DNA from: Myxococcales bacterium
GTDB lineage: Bacteria; Myxococcota_A; Polyangia; Polyangiales; GCA-016699535
Reading direction: 5' to 3'
NCBI GenBank assembly: GCA_020633325.1
Contig: JACKDX010000001.1
Location: 1,426,001-1,490,000 of the forward strand
DNA: 64,000 bases
Shown here: positions 18,729 through 27,770 of the stretch, in pieces
Layout: each line of letters starts with the position of its first letter
Numbering within the stretch: the stretch's first letter is position 1
Translations under genes and position numbers: made by a program
Notes under the pieces: model-generated
What the model was told of the DNA's origin: nothing
Seen by the model: the letters and a program-made list of their open reading frames with translations, nothing else
Database searches by the model: none

Positions 18729-19850
18729 ATGCTGACTGAACGCAAATCGGCAGGCGGGATGATATGGGCTTACGGGCTTTTGCTGCTGGGATGTTCCACG
18801 GCCTCGAAGCTTCCCCCCAAGGATGCGGGGATCGATGTCCTCGGAAATCACGACATGGACGGGTCAATCGATGCGCCTGAGCAGGTGACGGGGCTTTCAG
18901 CGGCGCGACGGTCGGGCGAAAACGCCTGGGCGGTGTCGTGGAGTGAAACGCCGAGTGCGAGCAGCTATGAAATACAACAATCGCATGATCAGGATTTTAA
19001 TGGCGCGGTCACTGACCAGCTCGATGCCTCGCCGCTAGAAGTTTCGGAAACGCCGTCTCCCAACAACGCGTTCTACTACCGAGTGCGGGGTCTGAAAAAT
19101 GGTATTGTGGGCCCATGGTCTGAGCCGCTCCGCGTCATCAGTGGTTATCGCGAGACGTTCGACGCTGGCAAGGGCGATTGGCAAATCCGCCGCACAACCT
19201 ACATTGAAAAGGTTAATACCTGGGCCGAACAGTCGGAAGGCAAAGGATGGTTGGTGTTACAAGTGGCCGATCGCTGGGACTGGGGAATCGCTTCGCCGCT
19301 CGTGCCTATGCCAATCCCTCCGTATGCCATTGAATTTCGCGCGCAAGTGGCCGAGGAGACATGGGCCGCCTCCTACGGCGTGGTGTTTGCGGGCGACTGG
19401 AACGGTCAGCTTTGCCCCGACCCGTCGGCGGACGTGCACTCGGATGCGGGAAGGTACCAACATACCCGCTGCTTCAATCACTTTTACGCACTCAATGTCA
19501 TCTTCAATGATGACTTGGACTTGCTATTCGAACGCGTAGATGAACTCAATTGGTGTCCGAGCTGTGGCGGAAGTCCCATGAAGCGGCTTGGCGACTTCGT
19601 TCTAACAGGGGACGTGGTCCCTCAAGGAACAGGCGATGGCCAAGGCTTAGGATGGAACACCTGGCGCATCGTCGTGCGCGAGGAGGGGATTGACGTCTTC
19701 GTCAATGACGTTTTGAAGTATCACTACTCCGACGCGCGCTGGATTACGCAGCGGTATTTTGGCGTTTTTGCTACCACCGATGAGTACAACAATTCGACCG
19801 CGCGTTTCGACTACATCGAGGTGCTGCCACTTTACGAAGAGACGTCCTAG
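18729..19850 (+). CDS. Secreted lipoprotein with fibronectin-III-like and concanavalin-like domains
   Basis: A 373-residue lipoprotein (signal YGLLLLGCST). Residues ~55-135 look like one fibronectin type III module (AVSWSETPSASSYEIQQS; YYRVRGLKNGIVGPWSEPL). Residues ~140-370 look like a LamG/DUF1080-like beta-sandwich (GWNTWRIVVREEGIDVFVND; ARFDYIEVLPL) with a Cys cluster CPSCGG. AGGAG at 18717-18721 supports the start. Same strand as the imelysin cluster, possibly its last gene. Carbohydrate or matrix binding is a guess from fold type. Confidence 0.7.
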   Translation: MLTERKSAGGMIWAYGLLLLGCSTASKLPPKDAGIDVLGNHDMDGSIDAPEQVTGLSAARRSGENAWAVSWSETPSASSYEIQQSHDQDFNGAVTDQLDASPLEVSETPSPNNAFYYRVRGLKNGIVGPWSEPLRVISGYRETFDAGKGDWQIRRTTYIEKVNTWAEQSEGKGWLVLQVADRWDWGIASPLVPMPIPPYAIEFRAQVAEETWAASYGVVFAGDWNGQLCPDPSADVHSDAGRYQHTRCFNHFYALNVIFNDDLDLLFERVDELNWCPSCGGSPMKRLGDFVLTGDVVPQGTGDGQGLGWNTWRIVVREEGIDVFVNDVLKYHYSDARWITQRYFGVFATTDEYNNSTARFDYIEVLPLYEETS

Positions 19851-19856
19851 CGGCGA

Positions 19857-21467
19857 CTAGATAGCGAGGGCCAGCATCGCTTGCGCCAGTATGATCTTGA
19901 CCAAGGTCGCCGTGGGGTACACCGAAGCGTAGCCGACGTTGGGCAAATCGTTCTTGGATTGTTCCAGCGCAAACCCCAGCACGGCCGGCTGGGTATGTAT
20001 GGCGGAAACCATCCCGGCCACTGTAGCAAAGGGCAGTTTAAAATATCGATACCCAATCCAAGTTGCCATGAATGCCACCAACGTGGTTGTGAGAGCACCC
20101 CCCAAGAGCAACGTCAGACCATCTCCCTGCTTTAAGGTCTCGACGAACATGAAGCCGTTGCGCGTCCCGACGCCTGCCAAAAAAAGCACCAACCCCACCT
20201 GCCTCAGCGTCATATTGGCGCTGTAGGGCAGGGTCCAATGTAGCGGCCCCGTACGATAAAGGGCACCGAGCACAAGACCGGCAATCAGGGGGCCGCCCGC
20301 GAGTCCGAGCCGTAGCGTCAGACCAAAGAACGGAATCGGCACGAGCCCGATCACCAAACCCACGACAATGCCTAGACTGAAAGTGAGCACATCGATTTCA
20401 CTGACGGCACGGTAGGAGTCACCAAAAAAGGTGCTCACCGCGTCCAAACGATCGCGGCGTGCCAGCACGCGTACGCGGTCCCCCAGCTCAAGCACGGTAT
20501 CGCGTCGCGCCAAGAGCTCCACATCGCCCCGCCGGACGCGCGTGACGATAGCGCCAAGCACCTGGGGTAAGTTCAGGCGCATCAAACTTTGCCCGGCGAC
20601 TTTGGGATTCGAGACAAAGATGCGACGGTAATCCAGCTCTCGCCGGTCGAGATCGAGGCGCTCATCGCTTTTGACGCCGAGCAAGTGAGTGATGCCATCA
20701 AGCTCATCGGTCGTGGCAATCAGCGTGACGCGATCCCCCAAGGCGAATGTCGTGCTGTCGCCCACCAAGGACAGTTCGCCGTGATGAGACAAGCGACCAA
20801 AAACGACCTGCCATCCGTGAGTGCGCACGAGCTCGCTGACGGGCCTTCTAGTCACCGCATCGTTGGTGATTTCGACAGTGCAGTTGGTCAACCCGGCCGT
20901 AGCGGTGTCCGGCCCCGCGGCTTGGAAATCGGCTTTCCAAAGTTTTTGGGCCAAGATCAACACGCCAATCGTTCCAAGAACGCCGATGGGATACGCCATG
21001 GTGTATCCGAGCACGGCTTCTGCGAGAAGGGACTCATGACCCACTCCGCGTAGGGTTTCCAAAATGGCGGCCAGAGCAGGCGTGTTGGTCAGAGCCCCCG
21101 CGTACATTCCCGCTGCACCTGCAAGGTGCATTCCTGTCGCCATGCGCCAGCCGGTGGTAAATAAGCCTGCTATCACCAGCACACCAAGGGCCATGGCGTT
21201 GTTGCGAAAACCGGTGCGGCCCCAAGAGTGCACGAAGGTCGAGCCGTTACTGAGTCCAATGGAATAGACGAACAGCACCAGGCCCAGCTGCATCACGATC
21301 TCGGGCACCTTCATGCCCGGATCAAACGCACCGAAGGCCAGCCCCGCAAAGAGCACCGCCGCGACGCCCAATCGCACGCCTGCTATCTGAATGCGACCGA
21401 GCGGATAGCCCACCGCAGCCACCAAAAACAACACCAATAAAGGATGATCTTCCACGGAGCGAGTCAT
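19857..21467 (-). CDS. AspT/YidE/YbjL-type transporter with two RCK_C (TrkA-C) domains
   Basis: A 536-residue membrane protein of the aspartate:alanine exchanger superfamily (TC 2.A.81). The N-terminal half has five or six helices including GAALTNTPALAAILETL-like blocks (YAGALTNTPALAAI). The centre carries two TrkA-C regulatory domains (~205-370; LVGDSTTFALGDRVTLIAT; VLELGDRVRVLARRDRLDAV). The C-terminal half repeats the helices (GLVIGLVPIPFFGLTLRLG; VGLVLFLAGVGTRNGF; AGMVSAIHTQPAVLGFA). The substrate cannot be told. It faces the preceding lipoprotein gene convergently with 6 bases between stops. Confidence 0.9.
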   Translation of the reverse strand: MTRSVEDHPLLVLFLVAAVGYPLGRIQIAGVRLGVAAVLFAGLAFGAFDPGMKVPEIVMQLGLVLFVYSIGLSNGSTFVHSWGRTGFRNNAMALGVLVIAGLFTTGWRMATGMHLAGAAGMYAGALTNTPALAAILETLRGVGHESLLAEAVLGYTMAYPIGVLGTIGVLILAQKLWKADFQAAGPDTATAGLTNCTVEITNDAVTRRPVSELVRTHGWQVVFGRLSHHGELSLVGDSTTFALGDRVTLIATTDELDGITHLLGVKSDERLDLDRRELDYRRIFVSNPKVAGQSLMRLNLPQVLGAIVTRVRRGDVELLARRDTVLELGDRVRVLARRDRLDAVSTFFGDSYRAVSEIDVLTFSLGIVVGLVIGLVPIPFFGLTLRLGLAGGPLIAGLVLGALYRTGPLHWTLPYSANMTLRQVGLVLFLAGVGTRNGFMFVETLKQGDGLTLLLGGALTTTLVAFMATWIGYRYFKLPFATVAGMVSAIHTQPAVLGFALEQSKNDLPNVGYASVYPTATLVKIILAQAMLALAI

Positions 21468-21587
21468 AGGACAAACATCCTATGGTTTCAATCTTTTACC
21501 GATGGAACTTCAGGGTGTCACGCTGTTTCATACACTTTACGGGCTGTTAGCCTTGCGTGGGACACGCTCTCCTGTCAGGGTTTACGC

Positions 21588-22601
21588 ATGAAAAAAACAT
21601 TGGTTCGGTCGGCTCTCGGAATTTGGGGTTTGCTTGCGTTCGCCGTTGCGAGCGGCTGCGTTGCCGAGGCTGGCAGTGCAGATACATCGTATGCGAGCAC
21701 TGCTGAGCCAATTTTTGGGTTGAGTCTGGCCGAGCGTACGCAGGCTGCCATAGAGGCGTCCGCTCAACATAGCGGTATGCATCAGGTGCTTGCTTCTTAT
21801 GGGCCTTCCGACCTCACGCCAGCAGGCATGTCTGCGCCAGTGCCCATCGGGGAAAATATTCACCTCCTGCTTACGCCGTTTTTTGGCCGAGACGCCAGTC
21901 ACGCTTTTGTGGTTATGGATATGGTGGCTAAGGCTGAGGAGGTCAGCGACGAGACAAACGAAGACGCCTGGCATACGTTTCAGAGTATCGCGGCCTATGT
22001 CGAGTTTGACGCCGTGTCGGTCGCGGCGGCTACTCAAAAGGTTAAAGCGGTCGGAAAGACGATGGGTGGCGGTGTGCTTCGCAATTCCAACATGCTTATC
22101 GATCAAGTGCGCGCCTTGGGAAACTCGTGGCATAGCATGCTCAAGGTTGCCTCAGTTCAGGCATGGACGCTCAGCGCGGACGAGCACGTCTCAGGGCAAT
22201 CACCGCGATCCGTTTCCACCGAGAGCATGCCCGAGGGGGCCGATCTGCTCGAGACCGCTGGTGCCCTGCTCGCCCATCCAGCATTGTACAATGGCCCACA
22301 GGGTTGGCTTGCGATGTTCAGTGATAGTCAGGCCCAGCTGCCGCCCGTGGACCAATTGGCCGGGTGGGTAATGGCGGCTGTCGTTGTTCTCGTGGGATTG
22401 GCTGTGGTGGCGGTTGCTATATCTGCACTGGGCGTGCTCCTGGCGGCCGGAACGACGGCGTTGGTGCTCATGGGGACGGCTCTGGCATTTTTGTTGGCGT
22501 TGGGTGCTATCGCATACGTCGCTGTGTGTTTCTACGATCAAGCGCTAGGTTACCGTGCGTGCGTACCGCGTCTTCGCGCGATTATCCAAGCGACGGGCTA
22601 G
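21588..22601 (+). CDS. Lipoprotein with C-terminal membrane hairpin, unknown function
   Basis: About 337 residues from the ATG at 21588. The signal LLAFAVASGCVAE supports a lipoprotein. The mature N-terminal part is mainly helical and unrecognised. Residues ~255-325 are a long hydrophobic stretch (VMAAVVVLVGLAVVAVAIS, then GTTALVLMGTALAFLLALGA) that would make two or three membrane helices, unusual after a lipid anchor. The frame is open upstream to 21444, but that would overlap the divergent transporter start. Divergently transcribed from the transporter; convergent with the radical SAM gene (14-base gap). Confidence 0.6.
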   Translation: MKKTLVRSALGIWGLLAFAVASGCVAEAGSADTSYASTAEPIFGLSLAERTQAAIEASAQHSGMHQVLASYGPSDLTPAGMSAPVPIGENIHLLLTPFFGRDASHAFVVMDMVAKAEEVSDETNEDAWHTFQSIAAYVEFDAVSVAAATQKVKAVGKTMGGGVLRNSNMLIDQVRALGNSWHSMLKVASVQAWTLSADEHVSGQSPRSVSTESMPEGADLLETAGALLAHPALYNGPQGWLAMFSDSQAQLPPVDQLAGWVMAAVVVLVGLAVVAVAISALGVLLAAGTTALVLMGTALAFLLALGAIAYVAVCFYDQALGYRACVPRLRAIIQATG

Positions 22602-22615
22602 GTTGGGTGGCGGCG

Positions 22616-23692
22616 TCAGTGAAGCATCGCGCTCGGGGTATACGCGCATGTAGGCTCTTCGGCCATCATGTCACCGGTTACGGCGTAGGCGCGAGCGCGC
22701 GAACCGCCGCAGACATGACGAAACTCGCAGACTCCACACTTGCCGCCCAGTTTGTCGGTATCGCGCAGGGTTTTAAAAATCGCATGTTCCCTGTAGATAT
22801 CTGACAAGCGCTCCTTGCGCACATTTCCGCATGCAATGGGCAAAAAGCCGCTTGGGTAGACGTCACCGATGTGCGAGACGAATACCACGCCTTTGCCGTC
22901 GTTAATGCCACGAGGAACGCGTCCGATGCCGCCTGCGCCAATGATCTTGCGTCGATGCTTGCGCTGAAGCAGCACGCGTCGGTAGTGCTGCGCTTCGGTG
23001 GTCTTGATGTCAAAAGGGGCATCTTCCGCGATGGCTGCCAGCCGGTTTAATGCCTCCTCCATCTGCGCCCGATCGAACATGATTTGGCCCTCGGCACGTC
23101 CAGTAGGCACCAGGCAAAACACCGACCATAGCGACACGCCAAAGGCCCCAATCAAGTGGGCGATGTCTTCCATCTCGTGCACGTTGTCGGGTGTGATGGT
23201 GGTATTGACCTGAGTTGGCAATCCTATGTTACCCGCCTCTGAAAGCAGCCTGAGGCCGTTGTCGTAGGCGCCCAAAAAACCCCGGACGCGATCGTGGGTG
23301 ACCGACTGCGCGCCATCCAAACTGATGGCGACGCGCTGAAGCCCCGCATCTTGAAGCTCTTTGAGCAGATCAGCGGTAACCAGTGGTGTTGCGCTCGGCG
23401 TCAACGCCATGCGAAGACCAACTGAGTTGCCATACTCTATGAGCGGGACCAAATCTGGGCGCTTAGCGGCATCGCCCCCGGTGATGACCACAACGGGACA
23501 GCCCATCTCCTTTAGTTCCAAAAGCAGTCGCTTGCCCTCTTCGGTACTGAGTTCCAACGGATGCCGCACGGGAATAGCGCACGCGCGACAGTGCAGGCAA
23601 GCCAGATCACACGCCCGCGTGGTTTCCCAAAACGCGATAAACGGACTGCGTTGAGGGTCAGGGACAAAGGGCAGGGGAGAGGACATATCCAT
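22616..23692 (-). CDS. Radical SAM/SPASM enzyme (TIGR04053-like)
   Basis: A 358-residue enzyme. The radical SAM cluster motif CxxxCxxC is CDLACLHC near residue 30, with the following glycine-rich strand VVVITGGDAAKRPDL. The C-terminal SPASM-type Cys set is CGVCEFRHVCGGSRARA plus a later Cys in EEPTC. The pattern is that of TIGR04053, related to haem-pathway enzymes AhbC/AhbD. The reaction is not proven. ATG at 23692 is preferred over a TTG six bases upstream. It starts 27 bases downstream of the 633-residue gene and is probably its operon partner. Confidence 0.88.
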   Translation of the reverse strand: MDMSSPLPFVPDPQRSPFIAFWETTRACDLACLHCRACAIPVRHPLELSTEEGKRLLLELKEMGCPVVVITGGDAAKRPDLVPLIEYGNSVGLRMALTPSATPLVTADLLKELQDAGLQRVAISLDGAQSVTHDRVRGFLGAYDNGLRLLSEAGNIGLPTQVNTTITPDNVHEMEDIAHLIGAFGVSLWSVFCLVPTGRAEGQIMFDRAQMEEALNRLAAIAEDAPFDIKTTEAQHYRRVLLQRKHRRKIIGAGGIGRVPRGINDGKGVVFVSHIGDVYPSGFLPIACGNVRKERLSDIYREHAIFKTLRDTDKLGGKCGVCEFRHVCGGSRARAYAVTGDMMAEEPTCAYTPSAMLH

Positions 23693-23719
23693 GAACAACG
23701 CTCGGCCGGACGTGGAGAA

Positions 23720-25621
23720 TTATACCACAGCGAGTGCAGGCGCGCTAACGGCGTGTCCTGCCGTGTCGGTGCCAGTCGTCGTGTTATCGCGGTCGGCATC
23801 AGGCAGCGCCGCCAGGAAATGAGCTTCCAGGGTCAAGAGGCGCCCATGTTGTTCCTCGGTGATGCGGCCGAGAGAGGCGATGTTTTCGAGCGGGTAGGCG
23901 GGTTTTTCAGCGAGCTTCAGATAATAGCCGAATGCGTCTTTCAAATTGGCGATAAATGTCTTTAGTGAGTGCGCCACTTTGGGGTGGCTGACATCTTGGG
24001 TGTCAATCATCTTGGCCAGATGATCGACATACAACACTAGCTCCTTGGCAAACATGTGCGGCCGATCAGCGGAGACCAGGCTCGGGCGCCGGCCATAGAT
24101 GTGATCCACCATCTCCACGAGCGAGTAGCTGCGATCGAAGTGCACCAGGTTAGGCCCGGGGCATACGGCCACGGGCATACCGGGCAGTGCGACACCGAGA
24201 TCGATCAACGCGCCGTTGCCGAGATGACAGCATATGCATCGCTTGTCATACATCGCTTGGACCTCGGGACTGGCGGTTTCGCGCGTGGGAGGCGTGGTAT
24301 GTCCCATGGCGTCGAGTTTTTTGGCCATGTACTCGGAGGAGCCGACGCACAGGGCAGGGCCCTCGAACTCGGAGTTCAGCCTGATGTAGCCGTTGGGACA
24401 CGGCGAGCCTGGTGTGCCAGCTTCGATGCGCGCCTCGGACCACTCTTCAGAGCTGCTCGTGCGCAAATTGTTAAACGGCACCCCGAGAGGTGACGCGTTG
24501 CTGACCACAAAGTCGTTGCTCGTCGCTTGGGCAAGCTTCTTGCGGGTCTCTGCGTCGAGCGCGGTGGCCTCGGGCACAAGCAAAAATGGACTTGCCCAGC
24601 CTGTGCTGTCGAGGCCAAAGTCTTCCATCAAACGTATCGCCTCACCTGCCGTGCCGATGCCGCCTTGGGCCGTGATGCGAATACGATTCTCGGGCGTCCT
24701 TGGCGCGTAGTGAAGCGTGGGCCGATGGGAATAGTACGCGGCGATCAGGGGCTCGAAAACGCTGTCAAACCGGGCCCGCTCCGCCTTGAACGCCTCAAGG
24801 ATCGGCCCCATCAAAAGGCCCTCGGTCGCAAACACGTGGCCACCACAGTTGAGCCCGGATTCCACGCGGAACTCGGCGATACGTAAGCCTTTTTTGGCCA
24901 AAAGCTTTCCCTGAATCAAGCTGGAACGCAAGTCGGAAACCTTGAGGATAATGCGCTTTTGCGATTTGCCGTTTTCATCCGCATAAAACGCGGGAAAGTT
25001 TTCTATAAATCCAAACAGTGTGGGATTGACGCCTGCAGAGAGTATCACGTCTCCTTCGCCTTTGGCCTCGGCGAAGCCCTTGAGGGCGGACTTTGCATCC
25101 GTCAAATCGCCCTCGACTTTCGGTGCGTTTCCGAACTCTCTCGCCGCATCGGCTTTGGTCATGATGTTGCAACCGACGCGACCGGGAAGGATGGCGTCGT
25201 TGAGGCGGCGCATAGAGGCCTCCCGTTCGCCTGAGTCGCGAATCGCAAAATGCGCCTCGTAGTCTTGCTTTAGCGGTGAGCCATGCGGGAGGAGCTCGAA
25301 GTATTTCGCCTTGTCGTTGCCTGGTTCAAAGGGCAGGGCTCGAATCGTAGCGATTTGGCGTTCGAGAATATCGGCGATGAGATTAAAGTACGCGGTGATG
25401 CGTCTGGCACGATCGAGACCGCTCTTCGATCGAATCCGTTCGTAAGGCATGTCCCATTTTTTTGCGTACTCGCGGCGCACCTTCTCGATAAGATTATCGT
25501 CGACGAGAGAGACCACAGTGGAAATCCCGAACTTCCCGATGCGCAGGGGCGAATCAATGGTGAATCCCGTGCCCATCACTGGCACGTGAAACGTGTGGCC
25601 CGAAGCGGTCGTTTCCATCAT
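23720..25621 (-). CDS. Unknown 633-residue protein with nitronate-monooxygenase-like features and a CxxCH motif
   Basis: I do not recognise a named family. The N-terminus has TGFTIDSPLRIGKFGIS. The centre has AQGGIGTAGEAIRLMEDFG then WASPFLLVPEATAL (~319-353), resembling the phosphate-binding loop and following strand of FMN TIM-barrel enzymes (nitronate monooxygenase, FabK, PfaD). Near 462-466 is CICCH, formally a CxxCH haem motif, but there is no signal peptide, so a metal or Fe-S site is more likely. The last ~150 residues are helical. AAGGAG just upstream supports the start. Lying between NnrS and a radical SAM gene suggests a role in nitrogen-oxide or haem metabolism (inference). Confidence 0.6.
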   Translation of the reverse strand: MMETTASGHTFHVPVMGTGFTIDSPLRIGKFGISTVVSLVDDNLIEKVRREYAKKWDMPYERIRSKSGLDRARRITAYFNLIADILERQIATIRALPFEPGNDKAKYFELLPHGSPLKQDYEAHFAIRDSGEREASMRRLNDAILPGRVGCNIMTKADAAREFGNAPKVEGDLTDAKSALKGFAEAKGEGDVILSAGVNPTLFGFIENFPAFYADENGKSQKRIILKVSDLRSSLIQGKLLAKKGLRIAEFRVESGLNCGGHVFATEGLLMGPILEAFKAERARFDSVFEPLIAAYYSHRPTLHYAPRTPENRIRITAQGGIGTAGEAIRLMEDFGLDSTGWASPFLLVPEATALDAETRKKLAQATSNDFVVSNASPLGVPFNNLRTSSSEEWSEARIEAGTPGSPCPNGYIRLNSEFEGPALCVGSSEYMAKKLDAMGHTTPPTRETASPEVQAMYDKRCICCHLGNGALIDLGVALPGMPVAVCPGPNLVHFDRSYSLVEMVDHIYGRRPSLVSADRPHMFAKELVLYVDHLAKMIDTQDVSHPKVAHSLKTFIANLKDAFGYYLKLAEKPAYPLENIASLGRITEEQHGRLLTLEAHFLAALPDADRDNTTTGTDTAGHAVSAPALAVV

Positions 25622-25732
25622 GGCTCTCCTTGTCCTGCGCTGGTCTTGTTGCCTTGAGAGCCTACCGGGCGCCCGTCATCTAGGCATCCGCGATCTGTCA
25701 CAGTTCTGTCAGGGCTTGGGACGGTGGGGCCG

Positions 25733-26896
25733 CTAGCCGGGCCTGCCATCGGGCCGCGGGGCGAGAAGAATGGGCACGTAGTGGTATAAAAATAGCCCGA
25801 ACGCCAACGTCCACAAGGTGCCTGCCACAATCAGGGAGGGCAAGTACCACGTCCTAGGCGCCAGGGTGCCAAACACGCGCACCAACACCGTACCGGTCAT
25901 CAGTATCATGGCGGCCCTCGCAGTAGGGTGAAACACCAACTTGCGGCCGGTATGGCCCAGCGCCACACGCGCCATCATGCCCAATGTGAGGGTGCCAATA
26001 GCACCGATACTTAGCGTGTGGATTGCCGCCGCCGTGGGGATCCGATCCGGCACCCACGCCGAGAGACCTCTCAGCAACAATCCGACGCCGAGCCAAGCAT
26101 ATCCCAGGTGAAGCACGAACACGATCGGATGTTTGATGGTTTGTAGCGAGTGCCAGCCCCGCATGCGCGAAAGATTGGCCACGCCGGCAGCGGTACCGAA
26201 GGCCGCCAGCATCCACGACGACGACAAGGGCGTTGCGTCTATCACCGCTACGGAAACCACTCCGACAAGCGCGAGCGCATCGATCGGTCCCCGTGCGCGC
26301 ATGGTCAGGTGCCCAAGTGCGTTGCGTGTAAAATTCGGAATAATGCGACCGCCGACGATGGCAATGATGATAAGCACCGTGTCGAGCGCCACTATTAACG
26401 GATTGCGCAGCCACAACATGCGCCCGTAGGCGTGCATAAGCACGGCGGCATCACACAAGCCAAGACCAAGAACAAGCACGACCAGGCCCAGATTGCGAAA
26501 GTTGCGCGTTTTGATGATGGGCACGGCGCAGGAAACTGCGACACCCACAAAAAACGCGAGCTCAGTGCACATCACCACGCCAAACGGCAGCCGTGCGGAA
26601 AACCACATCATGATGCGCCCCGCGATCCACACGAGCACAAGCCCCAAAAGGCTCCAGGGCCGCACCGTCGGCCTGCCTGTCCAATTGGCCGCAGCCGTCA
26701 GCAGAAACCCCGCAATCACCGCGGACGTGTACCCAAACAACATCTCGTGCGCGTGCCAACCGATGGGACCTAGATGGCTTGGCGCCACCACGATTCCCCC
26801 ATAGACATGCAGCCAAAGTGGCACCAAGACCAGCGCCAGCATGCCCGCGAGCAAGAAAAAGGGCCGAAACGGCCCGGTTAACAGAGGAGTTTTCAT
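25733..26896 (-). CDS. nnrS: NnrS-family membrane protein
   Basis: About 387 residues, ~12 membrane helices. NnrS is a haem- and copper-containing membrane protein linked to nitric oxide and denitrification stress. Recognisable blocks are TGPFRPFFLLAGMLALVLV at the start, GPIGWHAHEMLFGYTSAVIAG (split here as GWHAHEMLFGY and TSAVIAGFLLTAAANWTG), and GGRIIPNFTRNAL with a conserved asparagine. A longer open frame exists upstream, but the ATG at 26896 begins the typical N-terminus. 111 bases separate it from the 633-residue gene. It is divergent from the small lipoprotein at 26991. Confidence 0.9.
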   Translation of the reverse strand: MKTPLLTGPFRPFFLLAGMLALVLVPLWLHVYGGIVVAPSHLGPIGWHAHEMLFGYTSAVIAGFLLTAAANWTGRPTVRPWSLLGLVLVWIAGRIMMWFSARLPFGVVMCTELAFFVGVAVSCAVPIIKTRNFRNLGLVVLVLGLGLCDAAVLMHAYGRMLWLRNPLIVALDTVLIIIAIVGGRIIPNFTRNALGHLTMRARGPIDALALVGVVSVAVIDATPLSSSWMLAAFGTAAGVANLSRMRGWHSLQTIKHPIVFVLHLGYAWLGVGLLLRGLSAWVPDRIPTAAAIHTLSIGAIGTLTLGMMARVALGHTGRKLVFHPTARAAMILMTGTVLVRVFGTLAPRTWYLPSLIVAGTLWTLAFGLFLYHYVPILLAPRPDGRPG

Positions 26897-26990
26897 CCAG
26901 GCACGATCGCACACATTTGCGTGCCGGTCATCCTTCGCTGCTGCCTTGTCATCGGCGCATTTTTCTCTACAATGGATCCTTGGAGGCCCC

Positions 26991-27290
26991 ATGCGTCAGT
27001 TTTGTGGAATCGTAATACTCGTTTTATGTATCGCGGGATGCGACGACGACAACAATACTAAACCGGATGTGATTTCGGACACCAGCAATGACACTCAGGA
27101 TGTCGAGAACGACGTCGCTGACGATGTTTCGGGCGACGCCACAAGCGATGTGAATCCGGACACTCTGCCGACCGGTTGTTCTGACAATGACGATTGCGAA
27201 GGGAGCGACGTGTGCTGCGCCACGACAGGCTATTGCTACAACCCGCATTCGGTATGTAGCGGAGGCAGCTGCTGCCCGATTACCGGTTAG
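26991..27290 (+). CDS. Small Cys-rich lipoprotein with Asp-rich linker
   Basis: A 99-residue lipoprotein with the textbook signal VILVLCIAGC. A low-complexity Asp/Asn/Val/Thr linker (~22-62) follows, then a Cys-rich knot of eight Cys (CSDNDDCEGSDVCC, CSGGSCCPITG) likely to form disulfides. The ATG at 26991 has GGAGG at 26982-26986, which decides the start. Architecture (anchor, acidic stalk, compact Cys head) fits a surface-displayed head group. No enzyme motif. Confidence 0.75.
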   Translation: MRQFCGIVILVLCIAGCDDDNNTKPDVISDTSNDTQDVENDVADDVSGDATSDVNPDTLPTGCSDNDDCEGSDVCCATTGYCYNPHSVCSGGSCCPITG

Positions 27291-27770
27291 CGCATTCTGT
27301 GGGCGTGCGCGGACAGGCATACATCTACGGTCGCTTTTAGACACCTTCCGTTAATCAAGCGACCATAAGTGGACGTTATTGTTCAAAACCATTTACCTGA
27401 GATCCCGCCCAGTGCTTCGGCTAGGATACGGGTATCGGTATCGGCATCGTCTTCGATGGACTCCCGAATACGTGGAGCAGGCGCGTAGCTTTGTACCTGG
27501 GCCGTGCTCTGCGCGAGCGCGATGCCACATAGAGAATAAACGAGAATATGAGTCAGCGTACGAATCATCATGCACAGAACCAAAGCAAGGGGGCATGCCA
27601 AATCACTATTGTCCATGATTCCAGCACGATGCGCCCCTTCGCCGCTTGCGCGTTGCCGAAGACTGTGAAGGCTGTTGCACAGTGTGAAATACTTGCCACC
27701 ACAGCATAAAATACCAGGGGCCATGGCATTTTCACTACGATGGTCTAATGAGTATGCAAAGGAGCGCCCT
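27291..27770. other. Intergenic stretch containing one weak minus-strand candidate
   Basis: About 480 bases without a confident gene. The only protein-like frame is on the minus strand and is listed separately. The last 20 bases include AAGGAG (27759-27764) serving the pirin gene. Confidence 0.5.
27383..27571 (-). CDS. Possible small secreted protein
   Basis: A 62-residue frame starting with tandem ATGs. It has a plausible signal peptide (TLTHILVYSLCGIALA, cleavage before QST) and an acidic C-terminal part (RESIEDDADTDTRILAEAL). No good ribosome site lies upstream and no homologue is recognised. It could be a small exported protein or the remnant of one. Low confidence. Confidence 0.3.
   Translation of the reverse strand: MMIRTLTHILVYSLCGIALAQSTAQVQSYAPAPRIRESIEDDADTDTRILAEALGGISGKWF

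Noticed and set aside
25600..25735. Search for an FNR or NsrR-like box between NnrS and the 633-residue gene
   Set aside because: No sequence close to the known consensus was seen.
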